DNA of 64,000 nucleotides from Trichomonas tenax (Eukaryota > Parabasalia > Trichomonadida > Trichomonadidae): the NCBI GenBank assembly GCA_023091735.1, contig JALKBU010000043.1, positions 1-64,000 of the forward strand. Reading direction: 5' to 3'. The position numbers and the translations under genes were made by a program. The first letter of the stretch is position 1; each line of letters begins with the position of its first letter. Positions 37,140-48,250 of the stretch are shown piece by piece. Under the pieces are notes generated by a model. That model saw nothing but the letters and a program-made list of their open reading frames with translations, was not told where the DNA came from and did no database searches.

Positions 37140-37503
37140 TGGAAGATTTAAGCAACTATCAAAGATCACTATTTAAATATTTAAAAACAAAACCGATAAT
37201 AGCACGTTTTTCTCCACGAATATCAACTTCCATTTCCAATTCTTTAGTTGCTCACGTATTATCGTTCATAAAGGAGATCTAAACCTACAGTTTAAGTTAT
37301 CTAAAGCAGTTCCTGAAAAAAAAGTTTTAAAATTTCGAAATTGTCCACTCACAAATTGGCTACACGACGGTTATCCATCATATGTCTACGCTCTATGAAA
37401 GGCAGCTTTGGATGTTATTCTTTTTAGAATCAAAAAGATAATTGACACTTTTAAGAATTGGATTAAAAGTGACGTCAACTGTTTCGGCAATCATTGCTTT
37501 TAG
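37140..37503 (+). pseudogene. Coding remnant with internal TGA
   Basis: A 48-codon ATG frame at 37140 (MEDLSNYQRSLFKYLKTKP) overlaps a second plus-strand frame. The second runs from about 37225 through RIIVHKGDLNLQFKLSKAV and NWLHDGYPSYVYAL to TGA at 37396-37398, then continues in the same frame (KAALDVILFRIKKIIDTFKN) to TAG 37501-37503. The two halves and the coding-like sequence across the TGA suggest one decayed gene with a frameshift and a nonsense change. No family is recognised. Confidence 0.35.
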
Positions 37504-37656
37504 ATAAAAATAAAAATAAAACATATTTCATGTGTCATTTTTCTCAATTTTGTTTTATCTTCAAAAAACTATTATGTATATAAACGAAAATAAAAAATAA
37601 CAATAAAATTTTTGACATCTTTTCGTAACTTAAAAAAGTGGTTTTTTACAAAAAAA

Positions 37657-38958
37657 ATGAGCACCCCTCCTTTCACACCCATTATAAAGGAAGGATGGCT
37701 TATGAAGGAAGGCCACTTCATCAAGTCATGGAAGAAGAGGTGGTTCGTGCTCGGAAAAGGCATAGTTAAGTATTTCGAGAAGAAATACAAAAATGAAAAA
37801 GGCTCATTTAATGTTACTGATCAAACAGTTGTAACTACTGGACGCGGGCCGAAGAACCAACCTGCTTTGTACATTAAAAATCCAGAGAAACAGTTCTACA
37901 TCGTTTGCGAAAACGAAATTGACGTGGTTAACTGGATAAATGCGTTTAATCGTGTGATTGAGGCAATAAAAAACGGTACAATAGATGAACTCGGCACAGA
38001 GACAGAAGTTGTTAACCAATTTTCAAATGCAGTCTTCAAGAAAGAGATGCTCGTTCCACAATACGAAGAAGGCGATCTAAACGGTATGTTTAACCCTATT
38101 CCGCACTGCCCGATAACGCAAGAGCAAATTTTCCAACTTCCTTTCAAATTAAACCAAGCGTTCAGGCTTTATATCGATTTAGACTACGCTACAACACAGC
38201 TTATATCACGGACAACAGAGTTTATTCGCTCAATAGTTGAGAATAATAATGGAATTCCTGATGCGAATTTCAATTTCACCTATGATGCGTTCTATAAGTT
38301 CAGTCAACAGATCTCAGAGCTCCTCGAGAACATCCACACGTCCGATTTCAGTGAGCTTAACGATCCAGAAGTCTCCAATCTCGTTAAGCAGTTTGGAATT
38401 AAGGAATTCGTTCAGAAAATGGGTAGCCAACCAATGGAGTTCGAGAGCCAGCTGAACAAATGGATTGAATCCGCGGACAAAATGCATACAATGTACGATG
38501 ATCTTAGATTTGATAACGATCCTTATGATGGATACATTGCTTTGAAACAAAACACAGACGCAATCATTTCTAAGATCGAAGAGATTACACCAGACATGAT
38601 TAACGACTCATTAGACATCGGTCGCCATATATTAGATGGATTAGAAGGAAGAGTGTTCGAAGACAATATTCCGACAAAAGTAACATATCCTAAGTTGTTT
38701 GGAATCTTCAAATCATTCAATTCACTACACAAAGAAACTATCGAAGCTCTAAAGCTTGCTGAGGACAACAAAGAAGTCCAAGAATACTTCAAGCCAAGAG
38801 TCGATATCATTGCGAAGTTCAACGAAAGCCTTCTCGAAGCGCTTGTCAAGTTAGCAAAGAGATGTGCACCTTCCGATGATGAGTTCAAGAATCTTGTTAC
38901 TGAATTTGATTCTATCGCTCAGTCTGCTGTTATTAACGTCGAAGGATTGGTACTATAA
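37657..38958 (+). CDS. PH-domain protein with helical C-terminal region
   Basis: A 433-residue protein. Residues about 8-110 are a clear pleckstrin-homology domain. It begins IKEGWLMKEGHFIKSWKKRW, then FVLGKGIVKYFEKKYKNEKG, and ends with the invariant tryptophan in ENEIDVVNWINAFNRVIEAI. The basic cluster in the first strands suits phosphoinositide binding. Residues about 150-433 are helical with no recognised domain and could be a coiled or BAR-like partner region. No other catalytic motif is seen. The start is set at ATG 37657 rather than a TTG at 37612, because the protein then begins directly before the domain. The stop is TAAA. Expected to work at membranes, in signalling or trafficking. 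Confidence 0.85.
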   Translation: MSTPPFTPIIKEGWLMKEGHFIKSWKKRWFVLGKGIVKYFEKKYKNEKGSFNVTDQTVVTTGRGPKNQPALYIKNPEKQFYIVCENEIDVVNWINAFNRVIEAIKNGTIDELGTETEVVNQFSNAVFKKEMLVPQYEEGDLNGMFNPIPHCPITQEQIFQLPFKLNQAFRLYIDLDYATTQLISRTTEFIRSIVENNNGIPDANFNFTYDAFYKFSQQISELLENIHTSDFSELNDPEVSNLVKQFGIKEFVQKMGSQPMEFESQLNKWIESADKMHTMYDDLRFDNDPYDGYIALKQNTDAIISKIEEITPDMINDSLDIGRHILDGLEGRVFEDNIPTKVTYPKLFGIFKSFNSLHKETIEALKLAEDNKEVQEYFKPRVDIIAKFNESLLEALVKLAKRCAPSDDEFKNLVTEFDSIAQSAVINVEGLVL

Positions 38959-39205
38959 ATTTATTTTGTGAATAAAAGACCTTATCGTAACATGTCTATA
39001 TGATCGCAGTCACCACGGAAGGTGTTCTCCGGATGAAATATGGTTATCAGACGTAGTTATTTTCTCCTTCGATAATTTATATGGCTGCACATCGATTTCC
39101 TTTTACTGTTAACCTTACAATGGGCAGAAGTGAGTGATTCACGATGTCCCAAGGGTCGAAAAATTCAAAGAATAACAAGTTTTAAAACAAAAAATAAATA
39201 AATAT
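38959..39205. other. Spacer between convergent genes
   Basis: No supportable feature. Confidence 0.5.
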
Positions 39206-41344
39206 TTATTTGCTCATTTTTCTTACAACATTAGAAACAGTAAAACTCGATGATCCACCAATAGAGAACACAATACATAGGTATGTTTCAGCTGCCATCA
39301 CGACCTCTGCCATCGCCTCCTCAGCTGCATCCTCGTCATCTCCCTCGTTCGCCTTGTCCAGGGCGTCGAACTTCTCCATCAAAACATCCCACTTTTGGAC
39401 GAAGTGCGGAATTCCGCCTGTGCTTCCGCTGTTAATGATGATTTTGTCGAATTTTTCGTCCTCAAAGTGTACATTGACTGTCACGCCAACATTTGGTGGC
39501 ACAACAATGTCACAGAGACTGATTATTTCGACTGTTTTATCATCTATAATCGATTCTTGGGAAGCGATGATGAAAGGAGAAAACTTCATCACTCTGAGGA
39601 AGAAATCAGAAAACGACTCTTTCTCAGCACCCTTGAAGGTCTCTCCTCCATCAACTATCATATCGCATGTCTCGAAGTGATCCACAATGAAAATTGCGGA
39701 CTCAAATCCGAAAGCTTTTGCAATAACATTCGGGAAATTAAGGATGTCTGCAAGCCACTGTGGGAAGCATTCTGAGTCTTCCCAGAAGTCTTTGAGCTCA
39801 TTGAATATAACTTGGAGTTTCGATACAAGATCTCTGTCTTCGCATTCTTTAAGGAATCGTCTTGGAAGGGCTGCAGCCTTCTTTGATTCAACAATTGATA
39901 TAAATGCTTTTGTGAGATCTCCATACCATTGTTTATTGAATGGAGACTGTGCTTCTAATAAAAGGAAAGTGTGTGATATCATCCACTTGAAGAACTCTGC
40001 AAGATTTGTTGCGGCAAGCGCCGACATTCTCATGTTAGCAAAGAATAAGAAATAATGATGTCTGTCGCCAGTAACACATAACTCGAGTGCCAAATGATCG
40101 ATCAATCTCGCCATGAACGTTGTCTTTCCGCAGCTACGTGGGCCAAAAAGAAGGGACTGGAAGGTATACGTGTTGCCGTACTTATGGAGGTTCCTGTGTC
40201 TGTCTAAGAAAGCTTGTGCCGCAACTTTAATTTCATTGTCATATTTAATGTTTTCGTCTTTTTGAATGAAACCTTCTCTGAGAAGAAGGCTCTTTATCTT
40301 GTTGATGTATCTTATGTCTTGGGATCTCTCTATATCTAAACACTTATCGAAGAAATTAGCAACTTTCTTCGGGATTGAATTATATGCATTTTCAATTGTG
40401 TTTTGGTATTCACTTCCAATTAAATCTTCTATAACAGTGTACAGTGTTTCTTTTTCTTCCTCTTCTTCTTCGCCATCTTCTTCCTCATTCTGGCTTTCTT
40501 TATCATCACCATTTTCGTTTTCATTTCTCTGTTCTTCTTCGTCGTTGTCTGTTTTACTGTTCATTTCGAGTTCTGTGTCGTTGATTTGGCCAGATGTAAT
40601 TAATTTTCTGTTTCTTGCTAAAATCGTGTCTTCAGCACCGAGACTCTTAAGATTTAATTCATCTTCTGTAATATCCTTTGTATCTTCTTCCTCATCTTCA
40701 GATTGTTCAGATCCAAACTCAGGATTCGTGACAAGATTGTCTGATGAAAGTTGCTTTTGATTTTGATGCTCAATTGCATCGAGATTGTTCTGTCTGTTCT
40801 GTATTGTCGTTGATTGCCTGCGAACTGGAATCATTGACTTAACAGGTTTCTTATTTAAAATTAAATTTGTAGCACTATCGAAATTAGACATTTGATCTGT
40901 TTCATTCTGTGTTGTAGACTCTATCAGTTCGAAATTTGTCGATGAATTCTTTCTTATCTGTGGTATCTCGCTATCTTCTTCATTATCAGAGAAAAACTCT
41001 TCTTCTTCATCACCAGGAGGTAGAATGACGTCCTCATCATCATCTGATATGACACGTTTCTCTTTTCTCGCGCTTCTCTGTTGTTTTGCATTTAATGGCT
41101 TTGTTGACACTAAAACAGTTGATTTCGGAACGATGTCCGACAGCAATTCAATGAGAATGCCGGCCTCGTCGAAGAATCCTGTAATTTCTTTTTTCAAACG
41201 GAAAATTCCTTGTGCAGATTTTTTAAGCGATTCGAATGAGCGTGGAAACATAATTCTGACAGAATTGGAGTCTACTTGGCCCGCCAACTTGATGTATATG
41301 TAAGACTGACTGATCATAGGCCTGCTTTGCGCCGAAATAGTCAT
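39206..41344 (-). CDS. P-loop ATPase with N-terminal ubiquitin-like region and long acidic linker
   Basis: A 712-residue protein in three parts. Residues about 13-85 have a beta-grasp look (SYIYIKLAGQVDSNSVRIMF). Residues about 95-310 are a low-complexity acidic linker with runs of Asp and Glu. Residues about 360-700 form a P-loop NTPase: Walker A is FGPRSCGKTTF at about residue 400 and Walker B probably FESAIFIVDHFETCD at about 550, followed by a stretch typical of a sensor helix (FSPFIIASQESIIDD). The arrangement resembles STAND or ORC/Cdc6-like AAA ATPases, but no further motif allows a choice. No membrane helices. The start is ATG with no strong initiator close by. A trichomonad-expanded family is likely; function is unknown. 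Confidence 0.7.
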   Translation of the reverse strand: MTISAQSRPMISQSYIYIKLAGQVDSNSVRIMFPRSFESLKKSAQGIFRLKKEITGFFDEAGILIELLSDIVPKSTVLVSTKPLNAKQQRSARKEKRVISDDDEDVILPPGDEEEEFFSDNEEDSEIPQIRKNSSTNFELIESTTQNETDQMSNFDSATNLILNKKPVKSMIPVRRQSTTIQNRQNNLDAIEHQNQKQLSSDNLVTNPEFGSEQSEDEEEDTKDITEDELNLKSLGAEDTILARNRKLITSGQINDTELEMNSKTDNDEEEQRNENENGDDKESQNEEEDGEEEEEEKETLYTVIEDLIGSEYQNTIENAYNSIPKKVANFFDKCLDIERSQDIRYINKIKSLLLREGFIQKDENIKYDNEIKVAAQAFLDRHRNLHKYGNTYTFQSLLFGPRSCGKTTFMARLIDHLALELCVTGDRHHYFLFFANMRMSALAATNLAEFFKWMISHTFLLLEAQSPFNKQWYGDLTKAFISIVESKKAAALPRRFLKECEDRDLVSKLQVIFNELKDFWEDSECFPQWLADILNFPNVIAKAFGFESAIFIVDHFETCDMIVDGGETFKGAEKESFSDFFLRVMKFSPFIIASQESIIDDKTVEIISLCDIVVPPNVGVTVNVHFEDEKFDKIIINSGSTGGIPHFVQKWDVLMEKFDALDKANEGDDEDAAEEAMAEVVMAAETYLCIVFSIGGSSSFTVSNVVRKMSK

Positions 41345-41449
41345 TCTGCTGAAATTTTAAACGTAATCAAAATACATTTTTTTATTTTTTACGAATCCAA
41401 CTGCTCTTTCTATAGCACATTTTGCTTTTATTTTTGTAAAACTTGTTTA

Positions 41450-41537
41450 ATTATTCAAAACTTTATCTCAATTTTGAACGATAAAAAATTAATATGATGA
41501 TTTTTTTGTTCAAAATTGAGATAAAGTTTTGAATAAT
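41450..41537. repeat. Perfect 30-bp inverted repeat
   Basis: Left arm 41450-41479 and right arm 41508-41537 are exact reverse complements over 30 bases and enclose a 28-base A+T-rich loop. The arms begin TTATTCAAAACTTTATCTCA. Such an exact arm match by chance is unlikely even in A+T-rich DNA. It lies about 100 bases upstream of the start of the P-loop gene. It may be the foldback end of a small mobile element or a hairpin. Confidence 0.75.
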
Positions 41538-41539
41538 AT

Positions 41540-42000
41540 TATGCGACATTTAGGTCAAATATTTTAGGGCACTTGAGCGGTTTGCGCAACATGACACAAC
41601 TTTACAAATCCTCTCAAAATTGAGAGCCAATGTTGCGGAAGCTCGAAAAAATTGAATACATTTCGGTAAGATTTGAGAGGGCCAAAATTTTAATGTCATT
41701 GCAAAGTCACTTTTGGTGATTCTTGCTTCTCGTTGAAGCCTGCTCACCATACTTGCACCACAGATATTCCATCCTGTGGAGATGATAAGAGTCTTAAGCC
41801 GAATCGATTCAAGTTGGCCCGCATGAGATACAAATCAAAGTCCGTCAAAACAACGAAACCGATAGAATCCAGTTGACACACGATAGCTTGGCTATAGCAA
41901 TTGTATATTGCATTGTCAAATCATATCTCGAAAAATATCAAAATAATGCTAACCTTCAATTTCATATTTTTATCAACTAACACGGATTTTTAGCGACAGC
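41540..42000 (-). pseudogene. Possible eroded gene next to the inverted repeat
   Basis: On the minus strand several short coding-like pieces follow one another, for example CQLDSIGFVVLTDFDLYLMR near 41850 and then VFNFFELPQHWLSILRGFVK near 41620, separated by stops. One ATG frame (41550-41750) runs through the same bases in another register. None is recognised. This may be an old insertion or gene remnant. Confidence 0.25.
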
Positions 42001-44032
42001 TAAAGCAGAAGCAGCGTAGATCCTACCAAATCTCCGTATTACAGCAATCATGGGCTTGTTTTTAAATATTGCCAATTTTTAATAACACGCTTCCATGATA
42101 CACACTATCGGATTTTTGTTTTGCCTGTATATGCTAAGCATGTTGCCTTCTATTTAGCTGTTCTATTTCAATTCTTTAAAATTCGCAAAAAAATTGTGTC
42201 AATTTATTGGTTATTACTCGATATAGTTACATTTCTAACGTGACTTAGAATATTGTTTCATTACATACATGAGACTATTTATACTTTTCAATGTTCAAAA
42301 AAACTCAAACATCCTATAGCTAACATTTATATCTAGAATTGAAATTACATACATTGGGAGAATATGTCCAATTGAAGAAACCGATGGATGTCCAAAATAT
42401 ATATATATTCCTATTTTAGGTTTTTATCATATCTTTGAATAAACATGTTTTATAGCTCATATATACTGTTTTTCTATATTTTATATATAAAATGCATATT
42501 GTCAGTTGATCTATATATGTGCATTTGATTTTTCGAGTGAATATTTTGGGCTGTAATTCATTATACAATAAGATAGTATTCATTAGAAGAAACAAATAAT
42601 CTAAATCCAATGATATTAAAGACGAGCTCGATTAATTTAATAATGCAAAATATCGAAAAGTATATTTATGTGCACTTACTATACACAAATCATACAGCAT
42701 AATGCAGTTAATGTATTTGTGAGTTAGTTGTTTCTTAAAATCGAATTGTTGTATTTTGCATATATTATAAACGTGCATCATTGTGACGATTTGAGTATTA
42801 TAAATAGTGACTTTGCATAGGGATGCTGATATGTATCATTGTAGCCTATCAGATCTTCTCAATATGCACTGTAGAAAAAGATAAATTTTTCGAGATTTCG
42901 GTCTTACCGACAATGACGTGCTGGGATGATGGCATTGATACATATAGAATATAGAGCATACGTAAACAAGAGATAACACCATGGTTTCAAACTGGAACAA
43001 AGATGCGATTTGTATCTCGGTAACCAAAATGAAAATTATGATTTTCTTTGATTTCATCAAAGAAACAAAAGGACTTAAAGAAGAATATGATGTTAAATCA
43101 ACCAAAATTTTATCCGACCAAACAAAAAGTGAGATTGAATAGTTTACAGTTGAGTCAAGTTGAGGAAAGGTGACCGGTATCTATTTTAGATATAGATTCT
43201 ATTGTTGACATACACTTTGAATTCCGACTCTTTGGGCACTTATTTATGAAATTGAAGCCGATTAACCACATTTGACACTTTAATGAGCATTTTGACAATT
43301 GTCAAAAATGTTGCCAAAAATTAAATATCATCATTATGTGCATCATGGTCATTGATTTTTACTGTAACTACACAATCAATTTATTCAACTACTGAAGGGT
43401 ATTAGATAAATATATTGCAATCTTGAATATTAATGGATATATATTTGTTTTTAGTTTGGATTTAGAAATCAAGAATGTGTATTGAGCTCAATGAAGGCGA
43501 ATCTTATAGCAATTTTACTCTTCTATATGTTGATGAAAGTTATTGTGATATAGATCTTTGCATTATTTTTTTTTTGAAAGTAATTTCAAATTCTTGAGTT
43601 TTGAAATAAATAATTCTAGACACTATTAGTAGTTATGATAGGTATAATGTTTTTAGTAGTTACGAAGACAAATATTGAAACTATTCTTTAATATCAAAAT
43701 TTATCTCGTTAATATTAGTATTGGTTAGGTTTTTACATATAAATTTATTAAAACATTGGTAATGTAGTTTAATGAATATGCTCATAAAAGATAATATCAA
43801 TATTAGTTGTCAATTAAGATTTTCAATTTCATCAATGTTTGTATAATGTTGAGTATGAACATATTATACAAAAATAAAAAGAGTTAAATGATTTCTGTCA
43901 AGGTTACTGATGACTCTTTATAATGTAGTGCCAAGTTTTCGAAAACATTTGAGAATATGTCAGTTTTTCATTTTTATTTTTTGATATTTTTGAATATAAT
44001 GTCAGATTCTAATGTAAATTATGAATGATTTG
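42001..44032. other. Gene-poor A+T-rich stretch, about 2 kb
   Basis: No supportable gene on either strand; short frames here start with TTG or GTG and look random. I saw no tandem repeat. Confidence 0.5.
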
Positions 44033-44039
44033 TCATATT
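44033..44039 (+). promoter_or_regulatory. Initiator of the exportin-like gene
   Basis: TCATATT, predicted +1 A at 44035, 12 bases before the ATG. Confidence 0.6.
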
Positions 44040-44046
44040 TGAATAA

Positions 44047-46623
44047 ATGCAGCTTGAATCAGGTCTTCTGATATATTTAGACCCATCCCAAGCTCGCGAC
44101 GAAGAGGCTGTTTCCGTGTCAAAAACAATGATCGACGAATTACTCGACAGCGAAGACGGATACGTTCAGTTATTGCAAAATTACGAAAATTTCGAATATG
44201 AAAAAACAAAAATGTACACATTGGATCTTTTATGCACGATCATTCATGTAAGATGGAATGATATCGAGAAATATTTTGATAATATTTTTCAATTTTTGTT
44301 CCAAACCATGACATCGCAATCAATATATGCGAAACTTGGAAATATTGGAGCAGAAAAGCTCGCTGATGTTCAAGCTCAGTTCCTAGCACGTTCATATCCT
44401 TCAAGAATTGCAAATATTCTCGCACCATTCGATTTAGTAACATCATCAGCGAAAGAAATCATCCTCTGCAGGTTTATTAAGATGTTTTCGTATAATATAG
44501 CATTTCCTAAGCCTCCTGTGATATTTCATGAAAAAACTTTTTTGGAATATATTCAGCCTTTCTGCAGCATTCTGTTCTCCGAGTTACGTTTACCGGTTGC
44601 CCTAGAAGCACTTTCGTATTTAAGCCGCTGGGGATCGAATTATTATCAATGGTTCGCAGAACAGCCTTATTATGAAGCATTGATGAAGTGTATCACTAAA
44701 AACGGAATGAGACACATCGTAGCAGATGTTATAGCATCAGTTTTAAGTGCAATGGATGATGTCACCGATAATTTCAATTTATTTGCTGAAATAGAACAAG
44801 CAATCAATGATTACAAACAAGAAATAACGACAGAGGACACAAGCTATCAAATTCCATTCGCTCGTCTTGCAGCAGCTGCAGGAAATGCGACATTAGACAA
44901 TCCAGAAAAATGCACAATATTTTTCACATATTGCATGGAATTCCTTTCTAATGCGAAAAACGAGAAGCAAGCACAGGAAATAACATTCTCTGTTATTGAT
45001 TTTGTCAATGATTATGTTGAACAATTCCCACAAATGAATCAAAGTGAAGTTTTAGAAATTGTTTTGTTTAGAATCGAAAGTTACTTTGCTTCAGAGAAAT
45101 TAAAGATTGATGAATACTGCAGACGCCTCGTTTGCCTGGCATTCACATGCCTCAAGAGTGCAACAGCTGAAGATGGATCTAACACATGCGTTCAATTGTT
45201 ATATGAAAAGTTCAATGTTGATATCTCCGAAAGACCAAATTTGTGGTGTGCAGTAATGTTGGTCATTTTTGATTCAGCACAGTTTGGTTTCGCATTCCCT
45301 GAGTTAACACAATTGTTAGTACCGATGTTAGCTAATCTTGGAGAGCTTCCAATAACAATAGATGCGTTTCCTTGCGTTCTCGGATTCTTCAGACACACAT
45401 TAATTTGTCCTGAAGGAACAATTGACAATGAGACACTCTTAAATCTCGCAACGAGTCTTGCAAACTACGCGAATAACAGCAGTGAAAATCCAGAAGAGAA
45501 CGAAGAAATGAGGAAACGATTCGCAAGTCTTTATCTCGAATTCATCAGGAAATACGCAAAAACATTCAATCTCTCGGAAACATATCAACTCGTTGTCACA
45601 TTGAACCCAGACACACCAAACATTGCTTCTATTTACGCATATTTATGTCCAATGCTGAACGAATCAGATGGACTTCAGTTTTATAAAAAAGTTTTAGAAG
45701 GATTATACACACCAGAAACAGTGATATCTTTGTTTGGATTTTTAACGAAGACAACGTGTCCAACAGAGTTACATGAAAGCGTTTCACAGATTATTACAAG
45801 TTCACTCTCAGAGTTTGCGAATAATCCGAAGATATTCCCAATGGTTATTCAATCAGTTGGTTGCTTTGGCGTTGAAGGATTGGAAATGTTATCAACGCTT
45901 TTCCAGACATATCAAAATGATCCATTAATTGTTGCACACATTGGATCAGCATTTATGCAGATAAGAGCATCAATTCCACGCATGGCGAAGTCCCAAAACA
46001 AACCAGAAATGATGGGATTGCTCGACAGTCAGCCTTTCATCGAATTTAATAATGCTTTGTTTGATGCATTCTTCAATATTCTCGACAAATATTGGTCAGC
46101 ACCTGCATATGATGCAACATTCACAGCAAACATTATAACGATGATAATTCACTTAATATCCTTGTTCAGGACAACAATCAGACAATTCATTGATGTTGAT
46201 TCACGCAACAATTTGTTCGAAATGGCTGCAGATGTTTTAACACATCATTACGAAGAACCAAGAGTGTTCACAGCAGTCATTAATTTCGCCAAAGATGCAG
46301 CAGACAGTTATCCACAAGAAGTCCTCAACTTCTTCATCAGGCCATGCATGAATTTCCTTTATAACGTCCAATTTTCGATCAATTGGCCTAAGTGGGATGC
46401 AGTTGTGAAGTCAGTGATCAGCTTACACAGAGCTTTGTTCGCTAAGCTTCCTGATGACACTGTTAGATTGTTTACAGACGTTTCAATGGAATCTCATGGC
46501 GCTCAAGAAAGTGCCGTCCATGAATATATTGAAGCTATTCAAAAATTAAATTCCAATCCAAATGATAAAGTTACTCTTGATGATGCTCGAGTATTCTATG
46601 CAGATCTTGCCGTATATAGATAA
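44047..46623 (+). CDS. Exportin/importin-like karyopherin
   Basis: An 858-residue helical protein. The N-terminal region shows the layout of karyopherins of the exportin-1 or exportin-T type: LLCTIIHVRWNDIEKYFDNI and EKLADVQAQFLARSYPSRIA resemble the Xpo1-like motif that precedes the cargo-binding arch. Helical pairs continue to the C-terminus (WDAVVKSVISLHRALFAKLP). No zinc or nucleotide motif and no membrane helix. By family knowledge it would move tRNA or protein cargo between nucleus and cytoplasm with Ran. Which cargo cannot be told. The length is short of the 950-1100 of CRM1 or exportin-T. Unlike the IPO5-like gene at 18403 it lacks an acidic patch. A good initiator precedes it. Confidence 0.7.
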   Translation: MQLESGLLIYLDPSQARDEEAVSVSKTMIDELLDSEDGYVQLLQNYENFEYEKTKMYTLDLLCTIIHVRWNDIEKYFDNIFQFLFQTMTSQSIYAKLGNIGAEKLADVQAQFLARSYPSRIANILAPFDLVTSSAKEIILCRFIKMFSYNIAFPKPPVIFHEKTFLEYIQPFCSILFSELRLPVALEALSYLSRWGSNYYQWFAEQPYYEALMKCITKNGMRHIVADVIASVLSAMDDVTDNFNLFAEIEQAINDYKQEITTEDTSYQIPFARLAAAAGNATLDNPEKCTIFFTYCMEFLSNAKNEKQAQEITFSVIDFVNDYVEQFPQMNQSEVLEIVLFRIESYFASEKLKIDEYCRRLVCLAFTCLKSATAEDGSNTCVQLLYEKFNVDISERPNLWCAVMLVIFDSAQFGFAFPELTQLLVPMLANLGELPITIDAFPCVLGFFRHTLICPEGTIDNETLLNLATSLANYANNSSENPEENEEMRKRFASLYLEFIRKYAKTFNLSETYQLVVTLNPDTPNIASIYAYLCPMLNESDGLQFYKKVLEGLYTPETVISLFGFLTKTTCPTELHESVSQIITSSLSEFANNPKIFPMVIQSVGCFGVEGLEMLSTLFQTYQNDPLIVAHIGSAFMQIRASIPRMAKSQNKPEMMGLLDSQPFIEFNNALFDAFFNILDKYWSAPAYDATFTANIITMIIHLISLFRTTIRQFIDVDSRNNLFEMAADVLTHHYEEPRVFTAVINFAKDAADSYPQEVLNFFIRPCMNFLYNVQFSINWPKWDAVVKSVISLHRALFAKLPDDTVRLFTDVSMESHGAQESAVHEYIEAIQKLNSNPNDKVTLDDARVFYADLAVYR

Positions 46624-46718
46624 TTTGTTTATTGAATATTTGTAACCAATGCATAAATCTAAATTATGATTCAAAATTCTTTTATATTTCATTGCTATGA
46701 TTTGAGTGATAAAAGCTA

Positions 46719-48250
46719 CGAAACAAAGCTTATTTCAAGACAAAATAGTGTTGAAAAGTGATAATAAGTTCCTATTTGACAAGTGATTGATATTTCTGAA
46801 AGAATTGTATTTCTTAATGCACCACTTGAGTTATTACCAATTCCAAATGATGATGGGGAGTAATATAACGGCATTGTGTTGTTGCCTGTGATGGTCTCTG
46901 TGTTGAAATAGATTCCTGAATAGTGGATTGGTGATGATGTTGATGAAGGTTCATTACTCTGTTCACTTTCGAGTGCAATTCATCCAGGATGACCAGAGAT
47001 GAACGAACTTGCTCTACCTCCTGCTCCATTGTATCCCATTGATGCGCCAGCCCAATAACCAGAGCCACCAACACCACTTGAGATAATATTTGAACTTCCG
47101 AACATACCATTGAGTTTTTCGAAAGGTATATTTGGTGATGCAATGCCACCTGAAGTTTGAGTCCCACCTGTTGTGTAATATTGAGGACAAACTGTACCAT
47201 CATGCCTGCATGCAATAGTTCCATTTGTACCTATTATTCCACCTCCATTGCCACCAATGGAGTTTAACCATTCTGCACTTCCTCCGCCTCCAGCAACGAG
47301 GATTCTTGAACGTAAAAAAACAGGATCTTTTCAATCATAATTAGAGGAAACAGTCAAACGAATATCTGTGTCTGCTCCAGGAAAACAATATTCTTTTGGG
47401 TTAGATGGCGTATATAGAGCAATAAATTTGCCAAAAGTACCAAAGTATAATTTTAAATTGTAATTTAAGTTTAATATTCCGGCTGCGTAACCTCCATATC
47501 CATATGTATATGGGTTATTACTCCATGCTTTAGCTCTTGATCCCCGTGCTTCAATTAAGTATCTTCCTTTAGTTAATTCAATCTCATATGGAAAGCATTT
47601 TTCTAGGTTGCTGCCACAAGGATATCCGAACACTGACACATGCGGACCAAAGTGAGTGATGTTTGGCTTTCCTACATCGCCGACATATGCGACTCTAATT
47701 TCTAAACTTTATGTAAGAATTGTTATCCACCTCTATTCAGTTTTTATAATTTAAGATTACTTTCATTTCTTTCAACAATAATTCATGCTTTGTTTTTCCA
47801 ACAACATATGGTATGAATTTGAATATCATCTTCATCGCCAATAATGATTTCAGGCCGTTTTGAATCATCTTCAACTAAGATTATTGCTTGTAAAGAAAAA
47901 TGATCATTCTAGAGATGATTATAAGCAAAAATGTATGTATAAGTTACCGATCCTGCTATAGAACAGATATCAAACTGAGTTGCTTCACTTGTTGAGACGA
48001 ATTTACCAAAAGTGTTTTATTCGAGAAATAGAGTCGTGAATTCTTATTGATTTGCCTCCAAAAACATATGAATGATTATAATTTGGATCCTGTGTACTAA
48101 CTCTTATTATCAAATCTTCAAGTAAGGACATTCTTTATGCGAATTTAATATCATTGTAAAGACAGACTTTGACATCGTCATCACATGGGCATTCAAACAC
48201 TACAACAAAAGACTAAAGTAAGTTATGTTTGGATTTCCTGTTTCATGAAC
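46719..48250 (-). pseudogene. Decayed glycine-rich surface-type protein gene
   Basis: The best part runs from about 47700 down to the 46719 region in one frame, broken by TGA at 47331-47333 and TGA at 46980-46982. It reads GYPCGSNLEKCFPYEIELTK, then YLIEARGSRAKAW, then after the first stop SRILVAGGGGSAEWLNSIGG and GASMGYNGAGGRASSFISGH, the pattern of the trichomonad glycine-rich proteins (related to the Gly-rich domain of ALK receptors). Upstream, 47700-48250 contains a second, more eroded copy of the N-terminal part (GNPNITYF and FGKFVSTSEATQFDICS) in several frames. The gene is therefore a dead copy with at least two modules. There is no intact start. Confidence 0.7.

Noticed and set aside
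42836..43105. 89-codon minus-strand frame in the gene-poor region
   Set aside because: It starts at TTG, has no initiator and no recognisable pattern.
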